A stretch of 64,000 nucleotides of DNA from Galeruca laticollis (taxonomy: Eukaryota > Arthropoda > Insecta > Coleoptera > Chrysomelidae): positions 37,354,028 through 37,418,027 of the forward strand of contig OY998182.1 in NCBI GenBank assembly GCA_963921935.1, read 5' to 3'. The notes below the pieces were generated by a model. That model saw only the letters and a list, made by a program, of their open reading frames with translations, did no database searches and had not been told where the DNA came from. A program made the position numbers and the translations under genes. Below, one piece after another: positions 22,686-36,061 of this stretch; position 1 is the first letter of the stretch; each line of letters begins with the position of its first letter.

Positions 22686-22723
22686 AGCCTGAAGATGGCC
22701 ATTGTGGGCCGAAACTAGTAGCT
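22686..22723 (+). ncRNA. Candidate compact hammerhead ribozyme
   Basis: AGC, CTGAAGA (CUGANGA box), T, GGCC-ATTGTG-GGCC (stem II), GAA, ACTAGT (self-complementary stem III), A, GCT. AGC pairs with GCT as stem I and cleavage would follow GUA at 22720. Every conserved core base is present, but stems I and III have only three pairs each and an unpaired U follows CUGANGA, as in the PLE motifs here. Such minimal forms are reported to work as dimers. It probably belongs to the end of a short retroelement (22590-22760). Confidence 0.5.
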
Positions 22724-22759
22724 CAGCACTTCAGTATAATAAAATAAATTTGTGACATT

Positions 22760-23259
22760 TTGACTTTGAGTTTTTCATTGTTGTAATACTAGTCACATTT
22801 GAGGTATGGATGAGATATTACTTTTATTTTATGTTAGATTATTTTGTTTTCACTATTAATAAAAATATATATTACTTATAGTCCAGCAAACGATGGTCTG
22901 AAAATACCTCAACCTAACGTTAATTCCTGGCACTTGTTTGTAGAGGTGGAATTTGTAGGCATTGATTGATCATTTGAAAGAAAAAAAATTTTCCCAAAAT
23001 TCCATTCTAGTTCAAGGGCGAAAAATAAATGGATCAAAAGTTCCAAAAATCGTTTTTCCGGCTATATCTGTCAAAATATGACATTTGGAGAATATTTGTT
23101 CAGACAAAAAATAAAGATCAGTTCATTATCTACAAAAATGGTCTTCTTCGTTTTTCTCGAAAATCGGTAGTTTCCGAAATAACGGGCCCCAAACTTATCC
23201 TGTATTGTTTTCTCTTCACGAGGGATCCAGGACAGCACTTTCTACGCATTTACTCATAA
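22760..23259. other. Spacer before the inverted tandem blocks
   Basis: AT-rich, with no motif recognised. Confidence 0.3.
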
Positions 23260-25232
23260 GCCAACTGTACGTTGCTTATGTGGGTAAAAAGCTGAACCAG
23301 TCTTTTTCGAAATTCAAAAAAATAAAAGTTTTGCTGAAGTGTGCTAGATTTGTGCCACTTGTGCTGCAAAACGTTTTTTTTCTTTTTTGCAATATTGGAA
23401 ATTCTAAGGGATGACGAAAAATTCAAAAAAATAGTTTTCCGTCATTTCCAATTTCGAAAAAAGAAGTAACGTTGAAATGTGCTGCTGGAAAACAATTAGA
23501 TAATTTAATAGAATGCCTTGAAAAAAAACCACCTTGTCATTCGACACAGCAATTTTTTATCACAAATATAAAAGTTGTGCTGAGTAGTGCTAACATCCGA
23601 GAACAGTGTGCTGTCAATAAAACAAATTATTTTATCGAAATTTATAATTTCATAATCATATTATTATAAATTATAAATGTAGAGAAACAAGTTTATCACC
23701 TTAGTACTCGACACAGCAATTTTTTATAGCAAAAATAAAACTTGTGCTGAGTTGTGCTAGCATCCGAGAACACTGTGCTATCAAAATAAAAAATTATTTT
23801 ATCGAAATTTATAATTTGGTCGCAATAATAATCGCAGAAATTTTTGATCGCAAAAATGACTGTTGTGCTGAGTTGTGTTATCATCCTAGGATACATAAAA
23901 AATGCTGGGTCAAGTACGAAGGTGATCAATTTGTTTACTCCCATGAAATCCACAATTATCGAGGTTTAATCATCAGCTTTGAAGAAATTATTTTTTGTAT
24001 TGACTGCACAGTGTCCTAATGTAGTGACTATTATCCTCGAACGCTGGATACAGCCCAAACGAACTAATATGAACTTAGTACATGTCGAGGTTGAAGTCAC
24101 AAACGTTTGTTATAATTAATAAAATACCAATATATGTTAGCAAGGAATATTTTGAATATTAATTATAAACATAATTGTAAACTATAGGAAGTATTTACTA
24201 TAAAAGGAAAACTGATATCAATGTTCGTATTATATTCTGTTTATCAACAACAACTACGTACGTTGTGGGTAGAGGTTGAACTCGACCAGTTTTTTAAATG
24301 TCTATTTAAATAAGTGTTATTTAGTGATTAATTAAATATCCCCGTGCTCTTTACCAAAATATTTACTTTCTCCCTATAATCCAGAATTGGGTAAGAAGAC
24401 AATTACATGTGTAAGGTATTGGTAAAAGGACTCACTCTGGTTTCAATCAATAATGATTTATTGTTCTCGCTAAAAGATATCTCTTAATCTTTACAATATA
24501 TTTTAAATAATCATTCGTAGCCCACTTACTTGACCTAAGCAAAACTTCTATCTATTTGTTTTTTCAACGCTTCTTACAGAATATTTTATATAAATATTAA
24601 ATATAGTTAAAATGTTGTATACCTAAATGCTGACTCTAATAGTCCTTGTCCTACATATCTTTGAATGTTTAATGACTAACGAATTATTTGACTACTCATG
24701 GCTACCCTGCCGTGTCGTGCTTCACAACTATACATACTGCTCCCTAGGATGCTGGCACAATTCAGCACAATTTTTATTTTTGCGATCAAAAATTGCTGTG
24801 TCGAGTACGGAAGTAATGAACTTTTTTCTCCTCATAACATCCAAGATTATTGCGATTAAATTATAAATTTCGAAAAAATAATTCTTTGTATTGACAGCAC
24901 ATTTTCCTAGGATGCTAACACAATTCAGCACAACTTGTATTTTTGCGATAAAAAATTGCTGTGTCGAATGACAAGGTGGTTTATTTCAAGGTGTTCCAAT
25001 TAATTTTTCTAATTGTTGTCCAGCACCACAAGTAGCACAATTCAACCCTATTTCTTTTTTTCGAAATTCTAAAATGGCTAAGTTAACTTTTTCTGAATTT
25101 TTCATCTGCCCGTAGAACCTCCAATATTGAAAAAAAGAAAAAACATCTTTTGCAGCACAATTCAGCACAACTTTTATTTTTTTGAATATCGGGTCAACTT
25201 TACCCATATACGTTGCTTTGAAATTTAATAAT
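23260..25232. repeat. Large inverted repeat built of tandem blocks
   Basis: Left arm 23260-~24020 (plus) and right arm ~24700-25232 (minus) share blocks in mirror order: GGGTAAA...TTCAAAAAAATAAAAGTT, a CAATATTGGA block, ACCACCTTGTCATTCGACAC and then repeated ~125-170 bp monomers with GTTGTGCTGA(G/A)TTGTG, GCTGTCAATA and ATCGAAATTTATAATTT. About three monomers lie in each arm. The middle (24020-24700) is unique. No protein is recognised; it looks like a foldback-type element. Confidence 0.7.
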
Positions 25233-26479
25233 CGTTGAAGTCCATTATATAAAATATAAGTGCCACCTGGCAACAATGCTTCTTAATCGAGTCTTCAGCT
25301 CTTGATCGTTGCACTGTAACCACTATCAATGACTGTAACCACTATCAATGACCTATACATAAATAATTATTATTTGTTTTGTAAACTGCGCCTGAATGTA
25401 TGTTTTACACTTGATATTGATATAATATATTTGTTTTTTAGTTTCTTTATTTTAGTGACATAATAGATAAAATGCCGTAGTAATAAATATTATTGTACAA
25501 TTTTGTTTTAATTAATAAAAGTGATTGTGAATCAGTCGTCGCTAAAAATTTATAGCTTATGCACAGCCTCGAATCTAGGGGTGGGCAAACCGGCGTACTT
25601 GCCCTGGGAGGCAATTTAAAGGGGAGCAACATTCACTTGTTTGAAAAAAAAATTCGCAATTTAAAATTTTATGGGAAGTTATGGAAAGGATAATTGTGAA
25701 ATAATTAAATAATATCAATATTAGATATTAGGATAATCTTTATTTAAAAGATTGTGTCTAGGGAAACGTCTTTACTCATGAGGACTTGTCACTAACCTTT
25801 CAAAGACTATATTTTACAGTGATGCCTAAGCCGCTTATATATCACAGAAAATAATGTGTTTTTGGCTATTTTACACACAATACAGAAATAGGTTTATTTA
25901 TCTGGCCCAAGTACCTAAGGTCATAAAACTAGGTGCTAGAGACTATTTATCTCTGTATGAATTTTACAATGTATAATAAAATTCAAAATTTACATTAATT
26001 TTTATTCAGAGAATTCAACAAATTCCAATTATTATTTATAAAGTAATAAACACACTGTGGTGGGTTGCCTTATAGTGAATCATTATACTATAGAGTAATT
26101 TTACCATAGTTAAATAATAGAAATTTCCAACTTAAATTTTTTTTAAAGTTCACAAAGGACGTACCCAATTTTTGATTCTAGCGCCTATTACCCAAAGTGA
26201 ATGTTACTATCAGTTTAGTGATATGATTTCAGAGGCTGACTTCAATATTTTGTAATTTGAATTAAATGTTGGTGTTTTTTGTAAACTTACGTAGATAATA
26301 ATTTGTTAGTATAAAAAATTAATATTTTGACTTTTGTTAGATATTTTTCAATTAATTAAACAGAAATTAAAAATGTGTCAATTACTCCTTTCAAAATAAT
26401 AATAAAGCTCTCATTTGTCTACCATAATGAACAGGGATACCATTATACCGAACCGTATAAAATAATATTTATACTAATA
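25233..26479. other. AT-rich stretch, nothing recognised
   Basis: A small tandem duplication CACTATCAATGA(C) lies at 25320-25352. Otherwise no gene or element is visible. Confidence 0.35.
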
Positions 26480-28890
26480 ATTACGCAATATCCTCAGCCT
26501 TTTCTTAATTTTTTCAACTGAATTTGTTATTTTTGCGATTTTTTTTGGTTTAATTTCTTATTTTATTCTTCTTTTACATTTATTCAACTTAACGTTTAAT
26601 TACTCATTCTTAGTTCAATTTTTTATTTTGTTCTTTTTCTTTTATATTCTTTCATTCAGCCTTTTCTTTAAATCATTCAATTCCATTAATTGCTTTTTCG
26701 TTTTATTGGTTTACTGTTGTTTTTCTTTCACGTATCTTCTACATTTCCTGTAAGACTTAAACTTCATTGAATAATTTTAGGTCTCCTTTGATTAGCCTTT
26801 TCTATAATTTCTTCAATCCCTTTTTTTGTTTTTGCGTTTTTTTTGGTTTTATTTCTCATTTTGTTCTTTTTCCTTCACATTTACTCAACTATTAACGTTT
26901 AATCTTCTCTTTCCTTTCCTTTAAATTATTCAATTTCGTTTATTGTTTTTGTGGTTTCTTAGTTTAATTTTGTTCTTTCACATTTCTTCAGCATTTCCTC
27001 CAATTTCTTCAGCTTGATTGAATAGTTGTGGGTCTCCTTGGTTTAATTATTAATGTTCTTCCCTTTCTTCTGTAATATCCTCAGCATTTTCTTGAATTTC
27101 TCCAATTCCATTTATTGTTTTTGCGTTTTTTTGTTTTATTTCTCTTTTTGTTTTTCTACTTTTACATTTACTCAACTTTTAACGTTTAATTATTAATTAT
27201 CTTCCTTTTCTTTTGCATTTCCTCAGCATTTTCTTTAATTCCTCCATCTTATATATTAGTTCAGGGACTTGTTAGTTTAATCTTTCATTTTGTTCGTTTT
27301 CTTTCATCCTTTTCTTCAATTTCATTTATTGTTTTAGCATTTTCTTGGTTTAATTTATTCTTTTACATTTCTTCAATTTTTACTCTAATTTCTTCAATTT
27401 CATTGATTCGTTTTTCGACTCCTTGGTTTAATTACTAATTTTCTTCCCTTTCTTCTGCAATATATTCAGCCTTTTCTTTGATTTCTCCAATTTCATTTAT
27501 TGTTTTTGTGCTTTATTGGTTTAATTTTTCATTTTGCTCTTATTATTTTTCATATTTCTTCAACTTTTCCTCTATTTATGCATTTCATTGATTAGGTTCT
27601 GCCCTTTCTTCTCCATATTTTCAGCCTTTTCTTAAATTTAATTTATTGTTTTTGCGTTTTCTTGGTTTAATTTTTCATTTTATTCTTATTATTTGACATT
27701 TGTTGAATTTTTCCCCAAATTTCGTCAATTCATTCATTATTTTTACGTTTTCTAGGATTAATTATTAATTTTCTACTCTTTATTTGGCAATATCTTCAGT
27801 CTCCTCTTTAATTTCCTCAATTTCATTTTTTTGTTTCTGCCTTTCTTTGTTTTAATTATTCATTTTCTCAAATTTCTTTAATTCCATTGATTAGTTTTGC
27901 GTTTCTTAAATTAAGTCATTCATTTTCTTCTTTCTCCTTCATTTCTTGAGTATTTTTTTCAAGTTCGCTGATTAGTTTTGAATCTTCATGTTAATTTATT
28001 AGTTCTGCGCTTCCTTGGTTTACTTTTTTATTTTCTTCACTTCCTTCTCAATTTCTTCAGAATTTTCTTCATTTTCCTTTTTCACTTATGCGTTTTTTTG
28101 GTTAAAATTCTCATTTTGTTTTACTTCTTTCGCATTTGTTCGTCTTTTCTCTAATTTTTTCAATTTGCTTGATTATTTTCAAGTTTCCTCGATTAAATTA
28201 TTCATTTTCTTCTGCATTATTTTAGTCTTTTCTTTGATTTATCAATTGCATCTATTGTTTTTGCATTTTCTTGATTTAATTTTTCATTTTGTTCTTTTTC
28301 TTTTATATTTTTCGGGTTTAATTTTGTCCTTTCCCTTTCATACTTTTCTTCATGCTCGTTTATTAGTTTCGCGTTTTCTTGGTTAATTTTTCTTTACTTC
28401 TCTATTTCTACAGCCTTTTTTTAAATTTCTTCATTTTCGTTTATCAGTTTTTATTTCTCACCTTTTTTCTCAATTTTCCTACTTTTCAATTTCCTCAATT
28501 TTATTTATTAGTTTCGCGCAACCTTGGTTTAATTTTTCATTTTCTTGTACATTTCTTCAGCGTTTTCTTAAATTTTTCATTTTTATTTATTAGTTTATCG
28601 TTTTCTTGGTTAAATTTTCCATTTTGTTCTTCTTTCACATTGTTTTCACATTTTATTTAATCTCATTTATTACTTTTGCGTTTTCTAGTTTTAATTTTTG
28701 ATTCTCCATTTTCTTTTAGCATATTTACGTTCTTTTTTCTTCATTTTATCTTTTTATTTCATTTCTTCAATTTCATTCATGATTTTTTCTTTTTCTCATT
28801 TAATTTTTCATTTTCTAATCCTTCTTAACTTCTTCAGGCTTTTTCTTAATTTTTATTAATTGGTTTTGAATTTTCTTTATTTACTTATTT
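26480..28890 (-). repeat. Degenerate minisatellite derived from a coiled-coil coding unit
   Basis: About 2.4 kb of T-rich sequence in which TTTCTTCAATTTCATT, (G)TTTTTGCGTTTTCTTGG and TTTAATTATT/TTTCATTTTGTTC recur roughly every 90-100 bases. Read on the minus strand the unit is GAAATTGAAGAAATT..., giving Glu/Lys/Ile/Asn-rich heptad-like peptides broken by frequent stops. The same unit occurs in opposite orientation at 55455-55970. Apparent plus-strand ORFs here are low-complexity shadows. Confidence 0.7.
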
Positions 28891-30323
<1,433 letters not shown>

Positions 30324-30549
30324 CCTTTGGAACGGAGGGTGATTTTGGCATCTAGGAACACCAAAACGAAAAACTGCATTGAAATTTTTCCGAAGTCGCG
30401 TCATGCTACTCTCTACAATAGCCCTATTTCATTCTGAAATAAGACTAAAAGAGGGAAAAATCTTAAAATGCTACAAATTTAATTTATGGTATACACTATA
30501 CAGTACTATTCGTGAAAGTACATCAATAGATATTATTTGTGACTATGAG

Positions 30550-31275
30550 AAATTACAAATTTCCAATTTAATCAAAAATACTGAACCATCAAAGGTTAAT
30601 CGTCAAACAAAAAATGTCGTTTCAGTTTTAAATCCATTAAAAAGAAAGTAGAAAATAATAACCTCGCAATTACAAAATCTGACAAAGCTAATGCCACTAT
30701 TATATTGACAACTGAAGATTATAAATCCAAAATAAATAACTTCACAGAATCTAACGATGTACAAAATCTTAGAGCAGACCCAAAAAGTTTTCTAATAATG
30801 TAAAAGAGATTGTTAATAATTCAAATTATCTTTTAATTGATTACAAGGAGAAAGGCATCATAAATAAAAATCCTTAATCTCCATAATTATATGAAACCGT
30901 TAAATTACATAAAATATCGAAACCAATTAGACCTGTATGTTAATACTCCTAATAATAAATTAGCTAAAAAACTCAACAATGTACTTAGTAATTACGGATA
31001 TATATCTAAATACTCAATTAAAAATTCAATAGAACTAATTAAAAACATTCAACTTACATTCAACTCATTTCATTTGATGTTACCGATATGTTCACGAAAT
31101 TCTTACTAAAGAATGTGTAACACTTGTAAGAAAATTACTAGAAGATAAAAATATTCATCCAGGAATAATATCAGATATACTCAAAAGTTATTTGATGTGT
31201 GTATTAATCAGAATTATTTCAATTTTGACAATAAGGTATATATTTAAAATGAAGGTTTACCAATGGGAAACCTTG
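30550..31275 (+). pseudogene. Penelope-like element fragment (PLE5), N-terminal and RT part
   Basis: Plus-strand remnant in several frames: NNNLAITKSDKANATIILTT and EDYKSKINNFTES (PLE N-terminal segment), KLHKISKPIRPV, NNKLAKKLNNVLSNYGYISK and YSIKNSIELIK, then RIISILTIRYIFKMKVYQW. These align with the minus-strand PLE1 (for example NNILNSYGYTSKYSIRNSME). Many stops and frame changes are present, and the catalytic YVDD region and endonuclease are absent because the match ends at ~31275. Confidence 0.7.
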
Positions 31276-31390
31276 AATATTATGGTAGGGATCACAGTGG
31301 TTCAAGCCGCGCGGACAATAGTATTTAATATACAAGAGGCGGTTGTGAATTGTGTCACAGCACAAAAGCACAAGAATAAATAAATAATAT
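31276..31390 (+). mobile_element. Possible SINE-like insertion
   Basis: GGTAGGGATCACAGTGGTTC followed by AAGCCGCG includes a B-box-like GGTTCAAGCC, and the segment ends in AATAAATAAATAATATATAT. It sits where the PLE reading stops. No A box or clear duplication was found. Confidence 0.25.
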
Positions 31391-32147
31391 ATATTATTGT
31401 GACAAAAGGATGTAAATTCGATACAAAAAAAAGAATTCATCAGAAAAATGTATTTTCGAACAGACAGTATGAAGGATTTCACTCTATTTTGATTAATAAA
31501 CATTTGGTTGATTATTCACAAGTTGTTCATTATCTTCATGTGCATTTTGAAATGTCTATTTTAACTAGATTAACAGGTATACATAGAATCCTTAAATACT
31601 GATATAAAACAGAGATAAATACCTAAGCAAGGGTATCGAATTAACGATAATATTCGACATACCAGATTTAAATCAAGCGTAGGTCTGTTGTATGCATATT
31701 TTTAGAAGAGTGTCTATTACTAGAGCGTGTCAATTCGTATGCAAAATTCTCAACTTTCGCTTACTATTATTTATCCATGAAGTAAATAGGTTGAAAAATG
31801 TTTTGTAATTCTTTTTAAACCTTCCAATTTCTTTTATAATGTTAACAATTATTTATTAGAACGCATGAAATGTGTTATCTATAGAGACAAAATTACAAAA
31901 ATTGAATGTTTTTCCTCGTTTGACAAGGGAAAGAGTATTCAAGTGAATGTCACTTAAGTAATTTCTACTTTTTTAACCCAAAAGTTATTGTTTTTTGTGT
32001 ATGTCGTATTAATTCTGTTAAATTTTGAATTTGATTATCCGGTCATCTCACCAAATCATGTTTCTCATTTTAGATTCAATTAGAAAAACATAACGTTGAA
32101 ATATTTTTTTAAGAACCTGTATGAATTATTAAATTGTGGTCAATAAC

Positions 32148-32150
<3 letters not shown>
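31391..32150. other. Spacer, nothing recognised
   Basis: AT-rich, with short ORFs only. Confidence 0.3.

Positions 32151-32185
<35 letters not shown>
32151..32185. repeat. (TA)n microsatellite, ~35 bp
   Basis: Uninterrupted TA dinucleotides. Confidence 0.95.
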
Positions 32186-32189
<4 letters not shown>

Positions 32190-32387
32190 AATAAAATAAA
32201 TTTCGATTTTTACTGCACCTCCGTTTAGTCAAAATTTCAATAATTTTGACATATTAGCCTGACCATTCTTCGAAGAGAAAAACAACTACTTTCCTGGCTA
32301 ATACCACGCAGAATATTGAATTACATCCCCTTCGAAGAACGTGACGTTGATCGACCCCTTTGTCGATACAGACATCTGTGGTGATTC

Positions 32388-32430
32388 GCAACTGACCGGT
32401 TTCGACCTTATTGGGTCTCTTCAAGAGTGC
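32388..32430 (-). ncRNA. Degenerate hammerhead-like motif
   Basis: Minus strand: TTGAAGA, GACC-CAATAA-GGTC, GAAACCGGTC. Stem II pairs fully and ACCGGT is self-complementary before the C of GUC, but C3 of the core is T and stem I is not convincing. Probably a decayed copy. Confidence 0.35.
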
Positions 32431-32529
32431 CGTAATACCTTCTAGTTCAGAGTCTCTAATCTGAACTGAACATTTCGTCCTCCGACAACCTCTATATTGT
32501 CGACTTATTCAATCCGTTTGTTGTATATT

Positions 32530-32885
32530 GTTATATTTGTTTCCGCAGTTGTATGTTTGGAGACAGTCATTGTTTTTATTTTTTCTATGTTTATTCTAAG
32601 ACCAAATGCATCTCCCTCTCTTGTAATTTCATTAATAAGGTATTGGAGTCCTTCTCAGCTTGTTAGCTAGTATCACGGTGTCGTCTGCATATCGTATATT
32701 ATTAACTAGTCTTGCATTTATTTTTATACCTTCTTGGGGGTTTTCTAGTGATTTTTGAAATATTTTTTCAGAGTATATATTAAAAAGAGTTGGAGAGAGT
32801 ATGCATCCCTGTCTTACACCTCTTCTGATGGGAATTTTGTTGGATAATTTATCTTCTATTCTTACATCTCCCAGTACACATTTCT
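32530..32885 (-). pseudogene. LINE reverse transcriptase fragment (RTE-like)
   Basis: Minus strand: RIEDKLSNKIPIRRGVRQGC, ILSPTLFNIYSEKIFQKSLE and NNIRYADDTVILANKL, holding an intact YADD catalytic box. Only the palm is left; the following frame (LRINIEKIKTMTVSKH) is reached through a frame change and two stops. No endonuclease, thumb or 3' tail was seen. The GVRQGC...YSEKIF wording is typical of RTE/BovB-like polymerases. Confidence 0.75.
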
Positions 32886-33611
32886 AATTAAATTGATCTC
32901 GCTCGCTTAATTAACTTATAATTGCTAACATACTGTTTATGATACTAATTTCTCGTGTGTCCTGATGATCTTGATAACGCGTTTAAATATTGCATTTTAC
33001 ATAACTAACCTTCCTAAATAATTACTATTAAGCACACTTGACCCTGACTCGAACTTATAATGTTTTATATAGAATTTAAAAATTCTATAATAAATTATAA
33101 TAACAAATTATACAGAGTATTATCGTTAATCCCAGCCCAACAGTTTATTGTGATATGTCACACACAATTCCTTTTTTAACGGTCTCATTGTATATATCAC
33201 ATGAGGGATTCTGCGGAATGGCGATCATAGGACCGTGTCGTCATCCATCTTTGCTACTTCCTGTTGGTAATGCAGACTTTCTAGTTTCCGGATAAGTAGA
33301 CGAGCTTCCTCACCACATTCGGGCATCATAAATCCTTTTAATGGCTCCTTAGCAAATGTATTTGGGTAGTTTCGTATAGGATGGAGATTACTGTATGTTG
33401 TGTGCTGTTGTTACACGACATTAAAATGAATATTTGACAATGGAGCATTGGGGGCGGCGAAAAACGAATGAGAGTTCATGGAATAGGACCGTTCTTATAT
33501 TGGTAAGGTGACTGACCCTTTCACGTCGGGGAAAAATAATTGAATACGGGGGTTCTTTGACTGTCCACCTATTACGGGGAGAACTCCATCGTGTTTCCGG
33601 TATTTAAAAAA
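32886..33611. other. Spacer, nothing recognised
   Basis: No gene or array was recognised. Confidence 0.3.
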
Positions 33612-34264
33612 CCGTATAGTCTAAGAGCCCAGGCCCAAAATTCAACGTGATAGAACACATGTAAAATCAGTACTTGAATTGATAGTATTTGATTGGACTA
33701 AGAAAATGCCATATTGTCAGCAATGAAAGTCGTGACATTGAGCGGAAGTTGAGGGTGAAAAACATGAATTTTCACAGGAAATAACGTGATAAGACACACG
33801 GCTGAAAATTGGTTTCTGCTTAGTTTTGAGCAGTATAATGAAGGAAAAAATTGCCTGTTGTGAAAATCTTGACTAAGGGGTCGTCAGCAGTGGTCAAAGA
33901 TCCAAACATTTTTTGAAAAAATACGTCTGATAAGGTACACTACTGCCAATTTGCATGTTTATTTATTAAGTCATTTGAACACTACTGGAAAAATGCCAGT
34001 AGTGAAATCGAGATGAATTCCATAGCGAAAAAGATGAAAAAAATGTAATATTTTTATCCTTCATTATACTGCTCAAAACTATGCAGAAACCATTTTCAGC
34101 CGTGTATCTTATCTCGTTTTTTTCCGTGAAAATTCATCAATGTCACCACTTTCATTACTGGAAATGTGCCAGTGCTTAGTTCAATCAAATACTATTATCA
34201 TTTCCAGCACAAATTTTACATTATTCTATCTCGTTAAATTTTGGGCCTGGGCTCTTAAACTACA
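33612..34264. mobile_element. Foldback MITE, ~650 bp
   Basis: AGTCTAAGAGCCCAGGCCCA at 33612 and the complement TGGGCCTGGGCTCTTAAACT ending at 34264 begin arms that match over about 220-250 bases with small indels (TTTTGAGCAGTATAATGAAG at both inner ends). The ~190-bp centre contains ACTACTGGAAAAATGCCAGTAGTG, itself palindromic. Non-coding. Confidence 0.75.
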
Positions 34265-34816
34265 ACCAAGAAGTTTGGATAGTGCAATAACCTCGTAACA
34301 TACACATAAAGATGAAAGCGCTGTTGTCATATTTAATTCTAAAATTTCTTTATCTTGTGAATAATTCGGAAATATTTTTAAAAACTCTAGAACTATGGCC
34401 CCATGTTACTTTAAGGTAACATACCATATTATCCTAAATATAACGTACTTAAAATTTCTGTTTTCACTTTAATATCCCAGAGTCTCTTCGAAATAACATA
34501 GTTCTATCGTACTAATTGCAGTATGGCGCCATCTATATGTTATTTGTAAAATTACGCGGGAAGAATTTTATGGCGCGAGTCTATTGTTTACAGTGTTGAA
34601 CTGCGGGCTATGAATATTCATTTTTATGATATTTTATATCAAATAGGTTGGAAAAAAATATAATACGACAATTTACAAGTGTGAGGAGGTAAGTGTTCAA
34701 GAATATTCTCAAAAATTTTGTATTTGGATAATAAATCGTTTGAATTTAGGAATGTAACTTTGAAGATATACTGGGCTATAAATGTTTTTAATAATTATTT
34801 GATTTCAAATTTCAGT

Positions 34817-36061
34817 ATGAATCCAATAAAATTTTACGGACTAAAATCAAAGAAAAAATATTCAGAAATTTCAACCAGAGTTGTGTATTTTGGGAATAAA
34901 TCCGATGATTCCCTACTGAGTGATAGTGGTGAAGAAGATGACGAAATTTTGAAATAAAAGACCAACTTTTTGATGAAGAAAAACCAAGCTGTTCTAAGAA
35001 TATATCAGAAGAGATAAGTGAGTATGAAATGGGTAGTAACAGTAGTAGCAGCGAAGAAGGGATTTTTGAGAAGAAAAATATGAAAACAGTTTCAAAGAAA
35101 TCTAAAAATAAAATTATTTCGAAAAACCAAATTGAAACACTGAAAACAAAAAAAATACTAAGCTATCGTTAGATTGGAAACTCATAACAACAAAAATAAT
35201 ACGTCCAATTGAAATTTGGAAGGGAAGTTTGCATTCCAAACCGATCCCAATAAACCTCTCCTTTTGACTAACGATTCATTGGAACAATTTATAGGAATAA
35301 CTTGTATAATGTCGATATATGGTCTACCTAGAACAAGAATGTTCTGGCAACCTGAGACGCAGGTTCCTAAAATTGTAAACACTATGTCACGAAATAGATG
35401 GGAGCAAATAAAATCAAAAATTCATTTTAGTGATAATAAGCTCTTCAAAATACGGCCCCTAATTGAGAAATTAGTCGCAAAATTTGATGAAATTCCTATG
35501 ACTGAAAAACTTTGTGTAGATGAGCAAATGATTCCTTTCAAGGGAAAACAGTATATGAAAAAAAAGCCAAAAAAATGGGGCTACAAAGCCTTTATGTTGT
35601 GTGGATCAGATGGTGTAATTTATAACTGGGAATTATATTCTGGTTCAGTAGATATAGATCCCACCCTTACAGATGTAGGTGTTAGCGGAAATGTTGTTAT
35701 GAGACTTTCAAAAATTGTTCGTAGAAACTACTACTTTAAAATTTACTTCGATAATTGGTTCAATAGCCCAAAATTACAAGTCGAATTATTCAAGCTGGGT
35801 ATTCTTAGTCTGGGCACGGTAAGGTCAGATCGTCTAGGGGGATGTACGTTTTCTACAGATAAAGAGATGGCGAAAAAAGGAAGAGGAAGCTTAGAAGAAC
35901 GAATAACAAAAATAGATGGGATTGAACTTACCTCAGTAAAATGGTATGATAATAAACCAGTTCATTTACTCAGTACTTTTGTTGGCGCTAATCCAGTTAG
36001 AGATGGATAAAAAAGCAATTTCAAAAACGTCAAACATATGCTACCAACCGTACAACATACA
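34817..36061 (+). pseudogene. piggyBac transposase, N-terminal and catalytic part
   Basis: The N-terminus (MNPIKFYGLKSKKKYSEIST) is followed by an acidic Ser-rich tract broken by a frameshift at ~34955. The main frame from 35216 holds the DDE_Tnp_1_7 domain: DSLEQFIGITCIMSIYGLPR, RNRWEQIKSKIHFSDN, then three catalytic Asp in KLCVDEQMIPFKGKQYMKKK, YFKIYFDNWFNSPKLQV and VKWYDNKPVHLLSTFVG. It decays after PVRDG at a stop (36008-36010), and similarity ends near 36061 where about 1.1 kb of unrelated sequence begins. All three Asp are retained, but the gene is broken in at least three places. Confidence 0.88.

Noticed and set aside
28015..28660. Hydrophobic Phe/Leu-rich plus-strand ORFs resembling membrane proteins
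   Set aside because: They are shadows of the T-rich minisatellite; the ancestral reading is on the minus strand.
31276..31390. tRNA gene suggested by GGTTCAAGCC
   Set aside because: No cloverleaf or A box could be drawn; at best a SINE fragment.
32594..32890. Plus-strand reading of the 32.6-32.9 kb region as a gene
   Set aside because: Only the minus strand shows RT motifs including YADD.
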